Shown: positions 1-8,228, numbered from the stretch's first letter. The stretch: DNA of 15,769 bases from an uncultured Marvinbryantia sp. (GCA_934408725.1 CAKRVB010000045.1:1-15769), one strand, 5' to 3'. Numbers and translations are program-made. Notes: a model not told the origin generated them from the sequence alone.

Positions 1-18
1 TATAAGGAGGAACAACAA

Positions 19-366
19 ATGCAGGAAATTATCAAAAATATCGAAGCAGCTCAGTTAAAAGAGAATGTGCCACAGTTCAACGTAGGTGATACGGTAAGAG
101 TTTACGGAAAGATCAAAGAAGGAAACCGTGAACGTATCCAGGTTTTCGAAGGAACTGTTCTTAAGAAACAGGGTGGAAGCACTCGTGCTACATTCACTGT
201 AAGAAAGAATTCCAACGGAATCGGTGTTGAAAAGACATGGCCGTTACACTCCCCGAACGTTGAAAGAGTAGAAGTAATCAGAAGAGGTAAAGTAAGACGT
301 GCGAAACTGAATTACTTAAGAGAACGCAGCGGAAAGAGCGCAAAGGTAAAAGAACTTGTAAAATAA
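19..366 (+). CDS. rplS: 50S ribosomal protein L19
   Basis: Structural protein of the large ribosomal subunit, located at the interface with the 30S subunit. The 115-residue product has the usual length and the typical L19 pattern. An N-terminal helix runs into a basic beta-barrel core with [16 protein letters not shown] (about residues 20-35), the IQVFEGTVL strand and the [23 protein letters not shown] segment, and the C-terminus is lysine-rich. The start is fixed by a consensus AGGAGG at 6-10, 8-9 bases upstream. In many Firmicutes rplS is the last gene of the rpsP-rimM-trmD-rplS operon. The upstream part is outside the window, but the terminator directly downstream fits a last-gene position. 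Confidence 0.98.
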   Translation: MQEIIKNIEAAQLKENVPQFNVGDTVRVYGKIKEGNRERIQVFEGTVLKKQGGSTRATFTVRKNSNGIGVEKTWPLHSPNVERVEVIRRGKVRRAKLNYLRERSGKSAKVKELVK

Positions 367-373
367 GAATTGT

Positions 374-402
374 AAAAGGGCTGTCTTCGGACAGCCTTTT
401 TG
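374..402 (+). terminator. Rho-independent terminator after rplS
   Basis: A perfect 7-bp stem GGCTGTC (379-385) and GACAGCC (390-396) is closed by a very stable TTCG tetraloop and followed by five T. A run of four A upstream can extend the stem against the T tract. It lies 8 bases after the rplS stop codon, the classic place for an intrinsic terminator. Confidence 0.93.
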
Positions 403-570
403 TCACTCAGGGGCAAAGCACCTAAGTGACAAAAACGCTCCGAGGGCGCGCACATTGTCCAGTGGACAATGGTTATGTGCTGACCGAAACGAAGAGAAGA
501 CGCATTTGCGCAAAGAGAAATATGTCGCAGGCGACTGCGCTCGGCGCGAGAATGTGCCGAGGCACATTCT
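402..570. repeat. Cluster of short palindromes upstream of lepB
   Basis: This gap between rplS and lepB is filled with inverted repeats and is more GC-rich than the flanking genes. Visible stems are 402-411/421-430 (9 of 10 pairs); 435-439/443-447; 453-460/464-471 (perfect 8 bp, CATTGTCC/GGACAATG, loop AGT, with GCACAT/ATGTGC outside at 449-454/475-480); 501-504/507-510; 524-528/531-535 (GTCGC/GCGAC); 537-540/544-547; and 549-558/561-570 (perfect 10 bp, AGAATGTGCC/GGCACATTCT). The block ends 7 bases before the lepB ribosome binding site. It looks like a dispersed palindromic (REP- or MITE-like) element or a structured leader RNA. I recall similar sequence in front of genes in other Lachnospiraceae but cannot verify that here. 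No convincing sigma-A promoter was found in it. Confidence 0.7.
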
Positions 571-587
571 ATAAGCAGGAGGGTATG

Positions 588-1172
588 ATGAGAAGAGAGA
601 AGCGTGCCACAAGAAAACGACAAAAAGAAAAAAAGTCTATGCTGGAACAGGTGAAAGGAATTCTGATCTGGATCTTTGAGATTGCAGTGGTGGTGTTGAT
701 TGCTTTTGTACTGGTGTTATTTTTCGGACAAATGAGGACGAATACCGGTCAGTCTATGGAGACCACTCTTTCAGATGGAGATCATGTGCTGATAGATACT
801 TTTTCTTATCGTATAGGGACACCGAAGAGAAATGATATCATTGCCTTTAAACCGAATGGAAGCAGTACTTCTCATTCGTATATTAAGAGAGTGATTGGCT
901 TACCTGGAGAGACTGTACAGATCAAAGATGGTATGATTTATATTAACGGAAAAGTATATCTGGAAAAAACGGATTATCCGGCGATTACCAATCCGGGACT
1001 GGCAGCCGAGGAGATTACCCTTGGTGTAACAGAATATTTTGTTCTGGGAGATAACAGGAATAACAGTGAAGACAGCCGATATGCAGATATCGGACTGGTA
1101 GATGCGGATTATATAGAAGGCCGTGTATGGCTGCGCATTCTGCCGTCAGATAGCTTCGGTCTTATCAAATAG
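588..1172 (+). CDS. lepB: Type I signal peptidase
   Basis: Membrane-bound serine protease that removes signal peptides from exported pre-proteins on the outer face of the membrane. The 194-residue product has a very basic N-terminus, one membrane segment (about residues 24-47), and the catalytic domain outside. The nucleophile is Ser56 in GQSMETTL and the general base is Lys100 in YIKRVIGLPGE. The late signature VLGDNRNNSEDSR is at 152-164. The start at 588 is chosen because AGGAGG (577-582) sits 5 bases upstream. An adjacent ATG at 585 is possible. The frame stays open back to a GTG at 426 through the palindrome cluster, but that start has no ribosome binding site. The size and single membrane segment match the Gram-positive SipS-like class. 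It is the first gene of the lepB-rbgA-rnhB-yraN-pgeF run. Confidence 0.95.
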   Translation: MRREKRATRKRQKEKKSMLEQVKGILIWIFEIAVVVLIAFVLVLFFGQMRTNTGQSMETTLSDGDHVLIDTFSYRIGTPKRNDIIAFKPNGSSTSHSYIKRVIGLPGETVQIKDGMIYINGKVYLEKTDYPAITNPGLAAEEITLGVTEYFVLGDNRNNSEDSRYADIGLVDADYIEGRVWLRILPSDSFGLIK

Positions 1173-1181
1173 GGGGAATAT

Positions 1182-2036
1182 ATGAATTATCAGTGGTATC
1201 CTGGTCATATGACAAAAGCAAGACGTATGATGCAGGAAGATATAAAGTTAATTGATCTGGTAATAGAGCTGGTAGATGCCCGTGTGCCATTATCCAGTCG
1301 TAATCCAGATATTGATGAACTGGGAAAAAATAAATCCAGACTGATTCTGCTGAACAAAGCAGATCTGGCAGATAAATCTGCCAACAAAAAATGGACAGAG
1401 TTTTTTCAGCAAAAAGGATACTTTGTGCAGGAAGTAGATTCCAGAAGCGGAGCAGGTATGAAAGCAATCTCTGCGATCATTCAGGAAGCATGTAAGGAAA
1501 AAATCGAGAGAGACCGGAAGCGGGGAATAAAGAATCGTCCGGTGCGTGCTATGGTGGTAGGAATCCCGAATGTTGGAAAGTCAACTTTTATCAATACCTA
1601 TGCGGGAAAAGCCTGTGCCAAGACAGGAAATAAACCAGGAGTGACGAAGGGAAAACAGTGGATACGCCTGAACAAGAATGTGGAACTGCTGGATACACCG
1701 GGAATTTTGTGGCCTAAATTCGAAGATCAGGCGGTTGGTATGCGGCTGGCCATGATTGGATCTATCAATGATGAGATCCTGAATATCGATGAACTGGCAT
1801 TGGAATTGATTCAATATTTGCGAAATGCATATCCTGGAACTCTGGAAAAACGATATCAGTGCGAAGAGGCAGCTGAAAAAGAGGCGCTGCAGATTCTGGA
1901 AGAAGTAGCGAAGCTGAGAGGATGCCTGATAAAAGGCGGAGAACTGGATTATGGAAAAGCTTCCAGACTGCTGATGGATGATTTCAGAAGTGGAAAACTG
2001 GGCAGAATCACACTGGAGATGCCAGAGGAGGCATAA
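1182..2036 (+). CDS. rbgA: Ribosome biogenesis GTPase RbgA (YlqF)
   Basis: Circularly permuted GTPase needed for late assembly of the 50S subunit. The permuted motif order is plain: G4 NKAD at residues 58-61 comes before G1 GIPNVGKST (127-135) and G3 DTPG (171-174). The N-terminus MNYQWYPGHMTKARR is the family hallmark. The 284-residue length is normal, with the C-terminal helical RNA-binding domain after about residue 180. The ATG at 1182 follows AGGGGGA, which overlaps the lepB stop codon, so the two genes are likely translationally coupled. The position next to rplS, lepB and rnhB is the standard Firmicutes arrangement and fits a ribosome-assembly role. Confidence 0.97.
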   Translation: MNYQWYPGHMTKARRMMQEDIKLIDLVIELVDARVPLSSRNPDIDELGKNKSRLILLNKADLADKSANKKWTEFFQQKGYFVQEVDSRSGAGMKAISAIIQEACKEKIERDRKRGIKNRPVRAMVVGIPNVGKSTFINTYAGKACAKTGNKPGVTKGKQWIRLNKNVELLDTPGILWPKFEDQAVGMRLAMIGSINDEILNIDELALELIQYLRNAYPGTLEKRYQCEEAAEKEALQILEEVAKLRGCLIKGGELDYGKASRLLMDDFRSGKLGRITLEMPEEA

Positions 2037-2037
2037 G

Positions 2038-2802
2038 ATGGGAAAATCGATTTCTGAGATCAAAAAAGAACTGGAACAGATACCGTTAGAGGAACTCTCT
2101 GCCTGCATGGCACAGTATGAAAGTGATGAGCGAAAGGGAGTACAGGTGATACTGGCTTCCTGTCAGAAAAAGCTGGAGAAAGAAGAAAAAGAACAGCTTC
2201 GGTTGGATACAATGCTAAAGTATGAAAGATCCTATGCTGCTTATCAGCATATCTGTGGGATAGACGAAGCCGGACGGGGACCTCTGGCGGGACCAGTCGT
2301 AGCAGGTGCTGTGATTCTTCCGGTGGACTGTAAAATCCGTTATCTGAATGACTCTAAAAAGCTTTCAGCTGCCAGAAGAGAAGAGTTGTTTGATGAGATC
2401 ATGGATAAGGCAGCAGCTGCTGCTGTAGGCATTGTGTCTCCGGCACGCATTGATGAGATCAATATTTTACAGGCGACTTATGAAGCTATGAGACAGGCTA
2501 TTGGCAAGCTGTCTGTGACACCGGATCTTTTGCTGAATGATGCTGTGACAATTCCACAGGTGGCTATCTCGCAAGTGCCGATTATAAAGGGAGATGCCAA
2601 AAGTATGTCTATTGCAGCGGCCAGCATTCTGGCGAAGGTAACCAGGGATCGGCTGATGGTAGAATATGATAAGGTTATGCCAGAGTATGGTTTTGCCGGA
2701 CACAAAGGATATGGATCGGCAGCGCATATTGAAGCTCTGAAAAAATACGGTCCTTCACCGATTCACAGAAAGACATTTATCGGTCATTTTGTAGAGGTAT
2801 AA
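2038..2802 (+). CDS. rnhB: Ribonuclease HII
   Basis: Endonuclease that cuts the RNA strand of RNA-DNA hybrids and starts removal of misincorporated ribonucleotides from DNA. Of 254 residues, the first 70 or so form a charged helical N-terminal extension like that of Bacillus-type RNase HII. The catalytic domain begins at GIDEAGRGPLAGPVVAGAVIL, with Asp76 and Glu77. A third acidic position is Asp168 (LLNDAV), and the conserved KGDAKSMSIAAASILAK block starts at 184. The ATG at 2038 is preferred over an in-frame start at 1978 because AGAGGAGG lies at 2024-2031. Only one base separates this start from the rbgA stop (TAAGATG). Confidence 0.96.
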   Translation: MGKSISEIKKELEQIPLEELSACMAQYESDERKGVQVILASCQKKLEKEEKEQLRLDTMLKYERSYAAYQHICGIDEAGRGPLAGPVVAGAVILPVDCKIRYLNDSKKLSAARREELFDEIMDKAAAAAVGIVSPARIDEINILQATYEAMRQAIGKLSVTPDLLLNDAVTIPQVAISQVPIIKGDAKSMSIAAASILAKVTRDRLMVEYDKVMPEYGFAGHKGYGSAAHIEALKKYGPSPIHRKTFIGHFVEV

Positions 2803-2831
2803 GAGATAATAATATTCAGAAGAGGCAGAAG

Positions 2832-3176
2832 TTGAATCGAAGAGAAACAGGAACCCAATATGAAGAAAGAGCAGCGGAGTATCTGATTGCTCAGAATTAC
2901 CAGATACTGGAACGCAATTATCGGATTCGGTCTGGAGAGATTGATATCATTGCCAGAGATGGAACGGTTCTGGTATTTACAGAGGTTAAGTATCGGAAAA
3001 ATGAGGAAAGCGGGAATCCTCTGGAAGCGGTAGATATTCGAAAGCAGAAGAAAATCATAAACGTGGCACGTTATTATCTGTATCAGAAGAAATACGGCGA
3101 TGTGCCCTGTCGATTTGATGTGATCGGTATCTGCGGCAGTCATATTGAGCATATAAAAGATGCATTTTGGGCCTGA
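2832..3176 (+). CDS. yraN: YraN family (UPF0102) nuclease-fold protein
   Basis: Small conserved bacterial protein with a PD-(D/E)XK nuclease-like fold. Its biochemical role is not settled, although the gene commonly sits beside rnhB. The 114-residue product shows the family signature: an NxRxxGxxYE-type N-terminus, NYRIRSGEIDIIARDG (29-44) and LVFTEVKYRK (47-56). Glu36, Asp38 and the Glu51-x-Lys53 pair form the presumed metal-binding core. Translation begins at a TTG, supported by AGAGG at 2821-2825 six bases upstream and by the alignment of the family N-terminus to this codon. The gap after rnhB is only 29 bases. Confidence 0.9.
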   Translation: MNRRETGTQYEERAAEYLIAQNYQILERNYRIRSGEIDIIARDGTVLVFTEVKYRKNEESGNPLEAVDIRKQKKIINVARYYLYQKKYGDVPCRFDVIGICGSHIEHIKDAFWA

Positions 3177-3216
3177 GAGATGGCTGCGGCTGCCAATATC
3201 GGAAGCAGGAGAAAAA

Positions 3217-4092
3217 ATGGAATATATACAGGATCAGAATCAAAAAATCAGCATAAAGAGAGTTGGAGAAGATCCGGTTCTTGGCGTACATCAGAAGGGA
3301 GGAGTGTACTGGCTTTCTTTTCCCCAGCTGGATGCCAGACAAGAGTTTTTGCATGGCTTTTCTACCCGTCTTGGCGGTGTGAGTAAGGAGCATCTTTACA
3401 GCATGAACCTCAGCTTCAGCCGTGGTGATTCAGAAGAAAATGTAAGAGAAAACTTCAGACGTATGGGAGCAACTATAGGATTTGACCCGGAAAAGATGGT
3501 ATTTTCGCATCAGACCCATACTACCAATATTCGGAAAGTGACCCGGGAAGACTGCGGAAAAGGATTTTCCAGAGAACGGGACTATCAGGATATTGACGGA
3601 TTGATTACCAATGAGCCGGGAGTGGTTCTGACTACTTTTTATGCGGACTGTGTGCCGATTTTTCTGGTTGATCCGGTGAAGAAAGCGATTGGCCTGTCTC
3701 ATTCCGGATGGAGAGGCACCGTAGGGAAGATCAGCCAGGAAACGATTCACTGTATGCAGGAATCATATGGCAGCCGGCCGGAAGACTTGCTGGCTGCAGT
3801 AGGTCCATCTATTTGCCAGGACTGCTATGAGGTCAGCAAAGATGTGATAGATCGTTTTAAAGATGGTTTTGCACGAAAGTACTGGCCAGAATTATTTTAT
3901 GAAAAATCAAATGGAAAATATCAGCTGAACTTATGGAAGGCAAATGAAATTCTGCTTTGTGAGGCCGGAATTCCAATAGATCAGGTATCAGTAACGGATC
4001 TCTGTACCTGTTGCAATCCGCAGCTGCTCTATTCACACAGAGCTTCGCAGGGACGGCGTGGAAATCTGGCAGCATTTCTGATGATTCGATAA
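3217..4092 (+). CDS. pgeF: Laccase-domain protein PgeF/YfiH (peptidoglycan editing factor)
   Basis: Member of the multicopper polyphenol oxidase/DUF152 family. Related proteins have been described as removing wrongly incorporated residues from peptidoglycan precursors, or as purine nucleoside phosphorylases and adenosine deaminases. Which applies here cannot be read from sequence. The 291-residue product has the three metal-ligand motifs: His98 in VFSHQTH, Cys145 in YADCVPIFL and His162 in SHSGWRGT. The C-terminal TDLCTCCNP...YSHRA segment is also present. The start at 3217 has AGGAG (3207-3211) 5 bases upstream. An earlier ATG at 3160 would overlap the end of yraN and lacks a good site. This is the last gene of the run before a terminator. 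Confidence 0.9.
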   Translation: MEYIQDQNQKISIKRVGEDPVLGVHQKGGVYWLSFPQLDARQEFLHGFSTRLGGVSKEHLYSMNLSFSRGDSEENVRENFRRMGATIGFDPEKMVFSHQTHTTNIRKVTREDCGKGFSRERDYQDIDGLITNEPGVVLTTFYADCVPIFLVDPVKKAIGLSHSGWRGTVGKISQETIHCMQESYGSRPEDLLAAVGPSICQDCYEVSKDVIDRFKDGFARKYWPELFYEKSNGKYQLNLWKANEILLCEAGIPIDQVSVTDLCTCCNPQLLYSHRASQGRRGNLAAFLMIR

Positions 4093-4114
4093 AAATTGAT
4101 ATAGATGATAATAG

Positions 4115-4145
4115 AAAAGACTGGCTGTGATAAGCCAGTCTTTTT
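4115..4145. terminator. Probable bidirectional terminator between pgeF and prs
   Basis: A stem AGACTGGCT/AGCCAGTCT is followed by a T run on the plus strand (4141-4145). A preceding AAAA tract extends pairing and gives TTTT on the other strand. It lies 23 bases after the pgeF stop and 16 bases beyond the prs stop on the minus strand, so it can end both convergent transcripts. The plus-strand T tract is the stronger one. Confidence 0.88.
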
Positions 4146-4160
4146 GATGTAGTGTTTATA

Positions 4161-5333
4161 TTATTTTTGAATCTTTCTCAGAAGCTTCTGAATCTTTCCG
4201 GTTGGGCTGATAATTGGTTCAATGGAGATATCATGATTCAGACTATCCATGATACTTGCTGTGAATTTTGTCATATCAGCTTCTACATAATATGGCTTTG
4301 TGAGAAGCTCCGGATCACGATAATTCAGATTCGTGGTAATTACTTTATAGATATATTCTTTCTCATAGAATTCGTCGAATTTTTCAAATCCATCGGTGAA
4401 GAGACCGAATGTCGTGCAGACAAATACTCGTCTGGCCTTGCGATCCTTCAGCTGTTTCGCAACATCCAGCATACTTTCTCCGGAAGAAATCATATCGTCA
4501 ACAATTACTACGTCTTTTCCCTCTACAGAAGAACCAAGGAATTCATGAGCCACAATCGGGTTCTTTCCATTGACGATGACAGAATAGTCACGTCGTTTGT
4601 AGAACATTCCCATATCGACACCCAGAATCGTTGAGAAGTAAACAGCACGTCCCATTGCACCTTCATCCGGGCTGATAATCATCAGATGGTCACTGTCAAT
4701 ACGGAAGTCCGGTGTAGTGTCAATGATGGCTTTCAGAAACTGATAAGTCGGCATAAACGTATCGAATCCAATCAGCGGAATGGCATTCTGCACACGAGGA
4801 TCATGGGCATCAAAAGTAATGATGTTGCTGACACCCAGATCAGCCAGTTCCTGAAGAGCAAGCGCACAGTCCAGAGACTCACGGCCGGAACGTTTATGCT
4901 GACGGCCTTCATAAAGGAACGGCATAATAACATTCAATCGTTTGGCTTTTCCGTCTGTGGCAGAAATAATACGCTTCAGATCCTGAAAATGATTGTCTGG
5001 AGACATATGGTTTTCCTGTCCAAATAATTTATAGGTCAGACTATAATTGGTCACATCTGCGAAGATATATAAGTCACTTCCACGGACAGAAGCATTAATC
5101 ATACCTTTTCCTTCTCCGGTTCCGAATCTCGGGCAGATACAGTCTACCATATAGGAATCTTCAGAATAGCCTCTGTAGTGTATATTCTGAAGATCCTGAG
5201 TTGGATTGGTGTGACGATACTCAACAAGATGTTCGTTCACCTTAGTGGCAAAGTCTTTACAGCCTTCTAAAGTTGCAATTTTAATTGGCGCAATTGGTAA
5301 TGCGTTTCGTAATGTATCAAACTGATCAGTCAT
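4161..5333 (-). CDS. prs: Ribose-phosphate pyrophosphokinase (PRPP synthetase), long form
   Basis: Makes phosphoribosyl pyrophosphate from ribose-5-phosphate and ATP for nucleotide, histidine and tryptophan synthesis. The 390-residue product is much longer than the usual 310-320. It keeps the duplicated phosphoribosyltransferase-like fold: an ASVRGSDLYIF segment (81-91), the ATP and flexible-loop region MPFLYEGRQHKRSGRESL (137-154), a catalytic-type His in FDAHD (174-178), ISPDEGAMGRA (220-230) and the PRPP loop VVIVDDMISSGESM (275-288). These differ from the standard RQDRK and DDMIDTAGT forms, so this belongs to a divergent subfamily. The ATG at 5333 is chosen because GGAGG lies 5 bases upstream. 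A GTG at 5345 overlaps that site. It has its own promoter and no operon partner. Confidence 0.87.
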   Translation of the reverse strand: MTDQFDTLRNALPIAPIKIATLEGCKDFATKVNEHLVEYRHTNPTQDLQNIHYRGYSEDSYMVDCICPRFGTGEGKGMINASVRGSDLYIFADVTNYSLTYKLFGQENHMSPDNHFQDLKRIISATDGKAKRLNVIMPFLYEGRQHKRSGRESLDCALALQELADLGVSNIITFDAHDPRVQNAIPLIGFDTFMPTYQFLKAIIDTTPDFRIDSDHLMIISPDEGAMGRAVYFSTILGVDMGMFYKRRDYSVIVNGKNPIVAHEFLGSSVEGKDVVIVDDMISSGESMLDVAKQLKDRKARRVFVCTTFGLFTDGFEKFDEFYEKEYIYKVITTNLNYRDPELLTKPYYVEADMTKFTASIMDSLNHDISIEPIISPTGKIQKLLRKIQK

Positions 5334-5373
5334 ACATGCCTCCACAATCTTATAGTAATCTAATTCACTTGAC

Positions 5374-5402
5374 AGTATAGTGGTTCTTTAGAATTCCGTC
5401 AA
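5374..5402 (-). promoter_or_regulatory. Sigma-A promoter of prs
   Basis: On the minus strand, TTGACG (plus coordinates 5397-5402) and TATACT (5374-5379) are separated by exactly 17 bases. The predicted transcript start is near 5367, about 34 bases before the prs start codon. It is arranged back to back with the plus-strand promoter at 5438-5466. Confidence 0.85.
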
Positions 5403-5437
5403 GAAAATTGTCGTAATTTTGGTTTAAAAATATAAGA

Positions 5438-5466
5438 TTGCAATTTAGAACCAATTTTAGTATGAT
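5438..5466 (+). promoter_or_regulatory. Sigma-A promoter of the DUF512-der-plsY-gpsA operon
   Basis: TTGCAA (5438-5443) and TATGAT (5461-5466) have a 17-base spacer in an AT-rich region. The predicted start is near 5473, giving a leader of about 70 bases before the first gene. The first transcribed bases can fold into a hairpin (see 5474-5500). Confidence 0.82.
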
Positions 5467-5473
5467 ATGAGTG

Positions 5474-5500
5474 GACATTTTTGATCAGCAGTAAAATGTC
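5474..5500 (+). other. Inverted repeat at the predicted 5' end of the operon mRNA
   Basis: GACATTTT (5474-5481) and AAAATGTC (5493-5500) are a perfect 8-bp inverted repeat around an 11-base loop. It begins one base after the predicted transcript start. It could be a 5' stem-loop that protects the mRNA, or an operator overlapping the start site. Sequence alone does not decide. Confidence 0.5.
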
Positions 5501-5542
5501 AGAATCAATCAATTTAATAAGATAACAGGAGCAGTTTCCATA

Positions 5543-6910
5543 ATGAAGAAACAAAAAAAACATATTGTCAGCCGTGTGATCAGCGGCAGCATTGCAGAGG
5601 AGATGGAGATTGAGCCGGGAGATGAGCTGATATCCATCAATGATCAGCCGGTTGGAGATATACTGGACTACCACTATCTTTGCAATGAAGAATATCTGAT
5701 TGTGGTGATTCAAAAGCCAGATGGAGAAGAGTGGGAGCTGGAGATAGAAAAGGAATTTGAGGAAGACCTGGGAATGGAATTTGAGAATGGTATGATGGAT
5801 GAATATCATTCCTGCCATAACAAGTGCATTTTCTGTTTTATTGATCAGATGCCTCCGGGTATGCGGGATACGCTGTACTTCAAAGATGATGATTCCCGTC
5901 TTTCTTTTTTACAGGGGAATTACATTACCCTGACCAATCTGAAGGAAGAGGATATACAGCAGATTATCCGTTACCATCTTTCTCCGATTAATATTTCTTT
6001 TCAGACAATGAATCCACAGCTTCGCTGTAAGATGCTGAATAATCGTTTCGCCGGGGAGGCATTGAAAAAAGTAGACCGTTTCATAGAGGCAGGGATTGAG
6101 CTGAATGGTCAGATCGTCCTTTGCAAAGGCGTAAATGACGGGGCAGAACTGGAATATACCATTGAACAGCTGACCCGTTATCTGCCCAATCTGGTCAGTG
6201 TCTCCGTGGTACCGGTGGGACTGACAAAGTTTCGGGACGGGTTATATCCACTGGAACCATTTGGAAAAGAAGATGCGGCAGAGGTACTGGATATCATTCA
6301 TAAATGGCAGGAACGCATCATGGAAAAGTATCATACGCATATGATTCATGCATCCGATGAGTGGTATCTTCTGGCAGGACGGGATCTTCCGGAGGAAGAC
6401 AATTATGATGGCTATCCGCAGCTGGAAAATGGGGTCGGCATGATTCGTCTTTTCATGAATGAAGTGAAAGAAGAACTGGCACATCGAAAAGGAGACGACC
6501 GCTGCCATACGGTATCGATTGCAACCGGTCTTCTGGCCGGCGATTATATCCGGTGGGCGGCAGAAGAAGTGCGGACTTTGTATCCCAATGTGACGGTACT
6601 TGTTTATCCAATCAAGAACGATTTCTTTGGAGAAAAGATTACAGTAGCCGGCCTGCTTACCGGACAGGATCTGGAAGCACAGTTAAAAGGCAAAAAGCTC
6701 GGTGAACGGCTGTTTCTAAGCAGTAATGTTCTGAGAGATGGGGAGAATGTCTTCCTGGATGATATGACAGTGGAAGATCTGGAACGGTCTCTGCAGACGA
6801 AAACAGGTATTGTAAAATCAGACGGAAAGGATTTTGTGCATGCAATTCTCCTGGAAGATAGTTCTTCCGGACGGGAGAAGCAGCCATATGAGGTGAAAGA
6901 TTATGAGTAA
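5543..6910 (+). CDS. PDZ-radical SAM-DUF512 family protein
   Basis: The 455-residue product belongs to the family of putative radical SAM enzymes with a DUF512 C-terminal domain (TIGR03279-like, by recall). An N-terminal PDZ-like segment (about 8-70, with [15 protein letters not shown]) leads to a three-cysteine motif at Cys91, Cys95 and Cys98 (CHNKCIFC). This has the CX3CX2C spacing expected for a SAM-binding [4Fe-4S] cluster. It is followed by [18 protein letters not shown] and a barrel-like region, then the DUF512 domain containing TGLLAGDYI and a [17 protein letters not shown] stretch. The reaction and substrate are unknown. The start follows AGGAG (5527-5531). It overlaps der by 8 bases, which suggests coupled translation and a possible link to ribosome or envelope functions. 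Confidence 0.88.
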   Translation: MKKQKKHIVSRVISGSIAEEMEIEPGDELISINDQPVGDILDYHYLCNEEYLIVVIQKPDGEEWELEIEKEFEEDLGMEFENGMMDEYHSCHNKCIFCFIDQMPPGMRDTLYFKDDDSRLSFLQGNYITLTNLKEEDIQQIIRYHLSPINISFQTMNPQLRCKMLNNRFAGEALKKVDRFIEAGIELNGQIVLCKGVNDGAELEYTIEQLTRYLPNLVSVSVVPVGLTKFRDGLYPLEPFGKEDAAEVLDIIHKWQERIMEKYHTHMIHASDEWYLLAGRDLPEEDNYDGYPQLENGVGMIRLFMNEVKEELAHRKGDDRCHTVSIATGLLAGDYIRWAAEEVRTLYPNVTVLVYPIKNDFFGEKITVAGLLTGQDLEAQLKGKKLGERLFLSSNVLRDGENVFLDDMTVEDLERSLQTKTGIVKSDGKDFVHAILLEDSSSGREKQPYEVKDYE

Positions 6911-8228
6911 ACCGATTGTAGCAATTGTTGGGCGGCCAAATGTAGGAAAATCAACTCTTTTTAATGCGCTGGCCGGAGAGAATATTTCGATTGTAAAAGA
7001 CACACCGGGTGTGACCAGAGACCGTATCTACGCAGACGTAGAATGGCTGAATCATACCTTTACACTGATCGATACCGGTGGTATCGAACCGGACAGTAAT
7101 GACATCATTCTGTCCCAGATGAGAGAACAGGCACAGATTGCCATTGATACCGCAGATGTGATTCTGTTTATGGTGGATGTGAAGCAGGGTCTGGTGGATT
7201 CTGATTCCAAAGTAGCAGATATGCTGCGCCGTTCCCATAAGCCGGTAGTATTGACTGTGAATAAAGTAGATCATCATGAAAAGTTCCTGGCAGATGTATA
7301 TGAATTCTATAATCTGGGAATTGGTGATCCATTCCCGATCTCTTCTGTGAATAAGCAGGGACTTGGAGATCTGCTGGATCAGGTGATTTCTCTGTTTCCG
7401 GAATCGGCGACAGAAGAGGAAGAGGATGACAGACCGAAGATCGCTGTAGTCGGAAAGCCAAATGTCGGAAAGTCTTCCATAATCAATAAGCTTCTGGGTG
7501 AAAACCGTGTGATTGTATCCAATATTGCAGGAACAACCAGAGATGCCATTGACACAGAAGTGAAATGGGATGGAAAAGAATATGTATTCATTGATACAGC
7601 CGGCCTGCGCAGAAAGAACAAAATCAAGGAAGAACTGGAACGTTACAGTATTATCCGTACAGTAACAGCGGTGGAACGTGCTGATGTGGTAGTTGTTGTC
7701 ATTGATGCAACAGAAGGCGTTACGGAACAGGATGCCAAGATTGCCGGTATTGCCCATGATCGTGGAAAAGGTATTCTGGTAGTAGTAAATAAGTGGGATG
7801 CCATTGAGAAAGACGATAAGACGATCTATAAGTATACCAACAAAGTAAAAGAAGTGCTGTCTTTCATGCCATATGCAGAGATTATGTTTGTATCTGCAGA
7901 GACCGGGCAGCGTCTGCCGAAGCTGTTTGAAAAGATTGATATGATTATTGAAAATCAGACCATGCGTATTGCAACCGGTGTCCTGAACGAGATCATGTCA
8001 GAGGCGATTGCACTGCAGCAGCCACCATCAGATAAAGGTAAAAGACTGAAATTATATTATATTACCCAGGTAGCGGTAAAGCCACCTACATTTGTTATTT
8101 TTGTAAACGATAAAAAGTTGATGCATTTCTCCTATACCAGATATCTGGAGAACAAGATCCGTGATACCTTTGGCTTTAAGGGAACATCATTGAAGTTTAT
8201 TATTCGAGAAAGAAAGGATAATGAATAA
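6903..8228 (+). CDS. der: Ribosome assembly GTPase Der (EngA)
   Basis: Essential GTPase with two tandem G domains, acting in maturation of the 50S subunit. The 441-residue product shows domain 1 motifs GRPNVGKST (10-18), DTPGVTRD (33-40), DTGG (57-60) and NKVD (120-123). An acidic linker (about 170-177) follows. Domain 2 motifs are GKPNVGKSS (184-192), DTAGLRRK (231-238) and NKWD (296-299), and the C-terminal KH-like domain occupies roughly the last 90 residues. All key residues are intact. The ATG at 6903 lies inside the end of the upstream gene, sharing the ATGAGTAA overlap. Confidence 0.98.
   Translation: MSKPIVAIVGRPNVGKSTLFNALAGENISIVKDTPGVTRDRIYADVEWLNHTFTLIDTGGIEPDSNDIILSQMREQAQIAIDTADVILFMVDVKQGLVDSDSKVADMLRRSHKPVVLTVNKVDHHEKFLADVYEFYNLGIGDPFPISSVNKQGLGDLLDQVISLFPESATEEEEDDRPKIAVVGKPNVGKSSIINKLLGENRVIVSNIAGTTRDAIDTEVKWDGKEYVFIDTAGLRRKNKIKEELERYSIIRTVTAVERADVVVVVIDATEGVTEQDAKIAGIAHDRGKGILVVVNKWDAIEKDDKTIYKYTNKVKEVLSFMPYAEIMFVSAETGQRLPKLFEKIDMIIENQTMRIATGVLNEIMSEAIALQQPPSDKGKRLKLYYITQVAVKPPTFVIFVNDKKLMHFSYTRYLENKIRDTFGFKGTSLKFIIRERKDNE

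Noticed and set aside
402..570. CRISPR array
   Set aside because: The palindromes differ from one another, and there are no regularly spaced identical repeats or spacers.
4152..4634. Plus-strand open frame of 160 codons opposite prs
   Set aside because: Opposite the well-supported prs gene, and it begins inside the terminator region. The translation resembles no family.
6951..7757. Minus-strand open frame of 268 codons inside der
   Set aside because: It lies wholly antisense to an intact, fully motif-supported der gene, and its translation has no recognisable domain and odd composition. It is a coding shadow.
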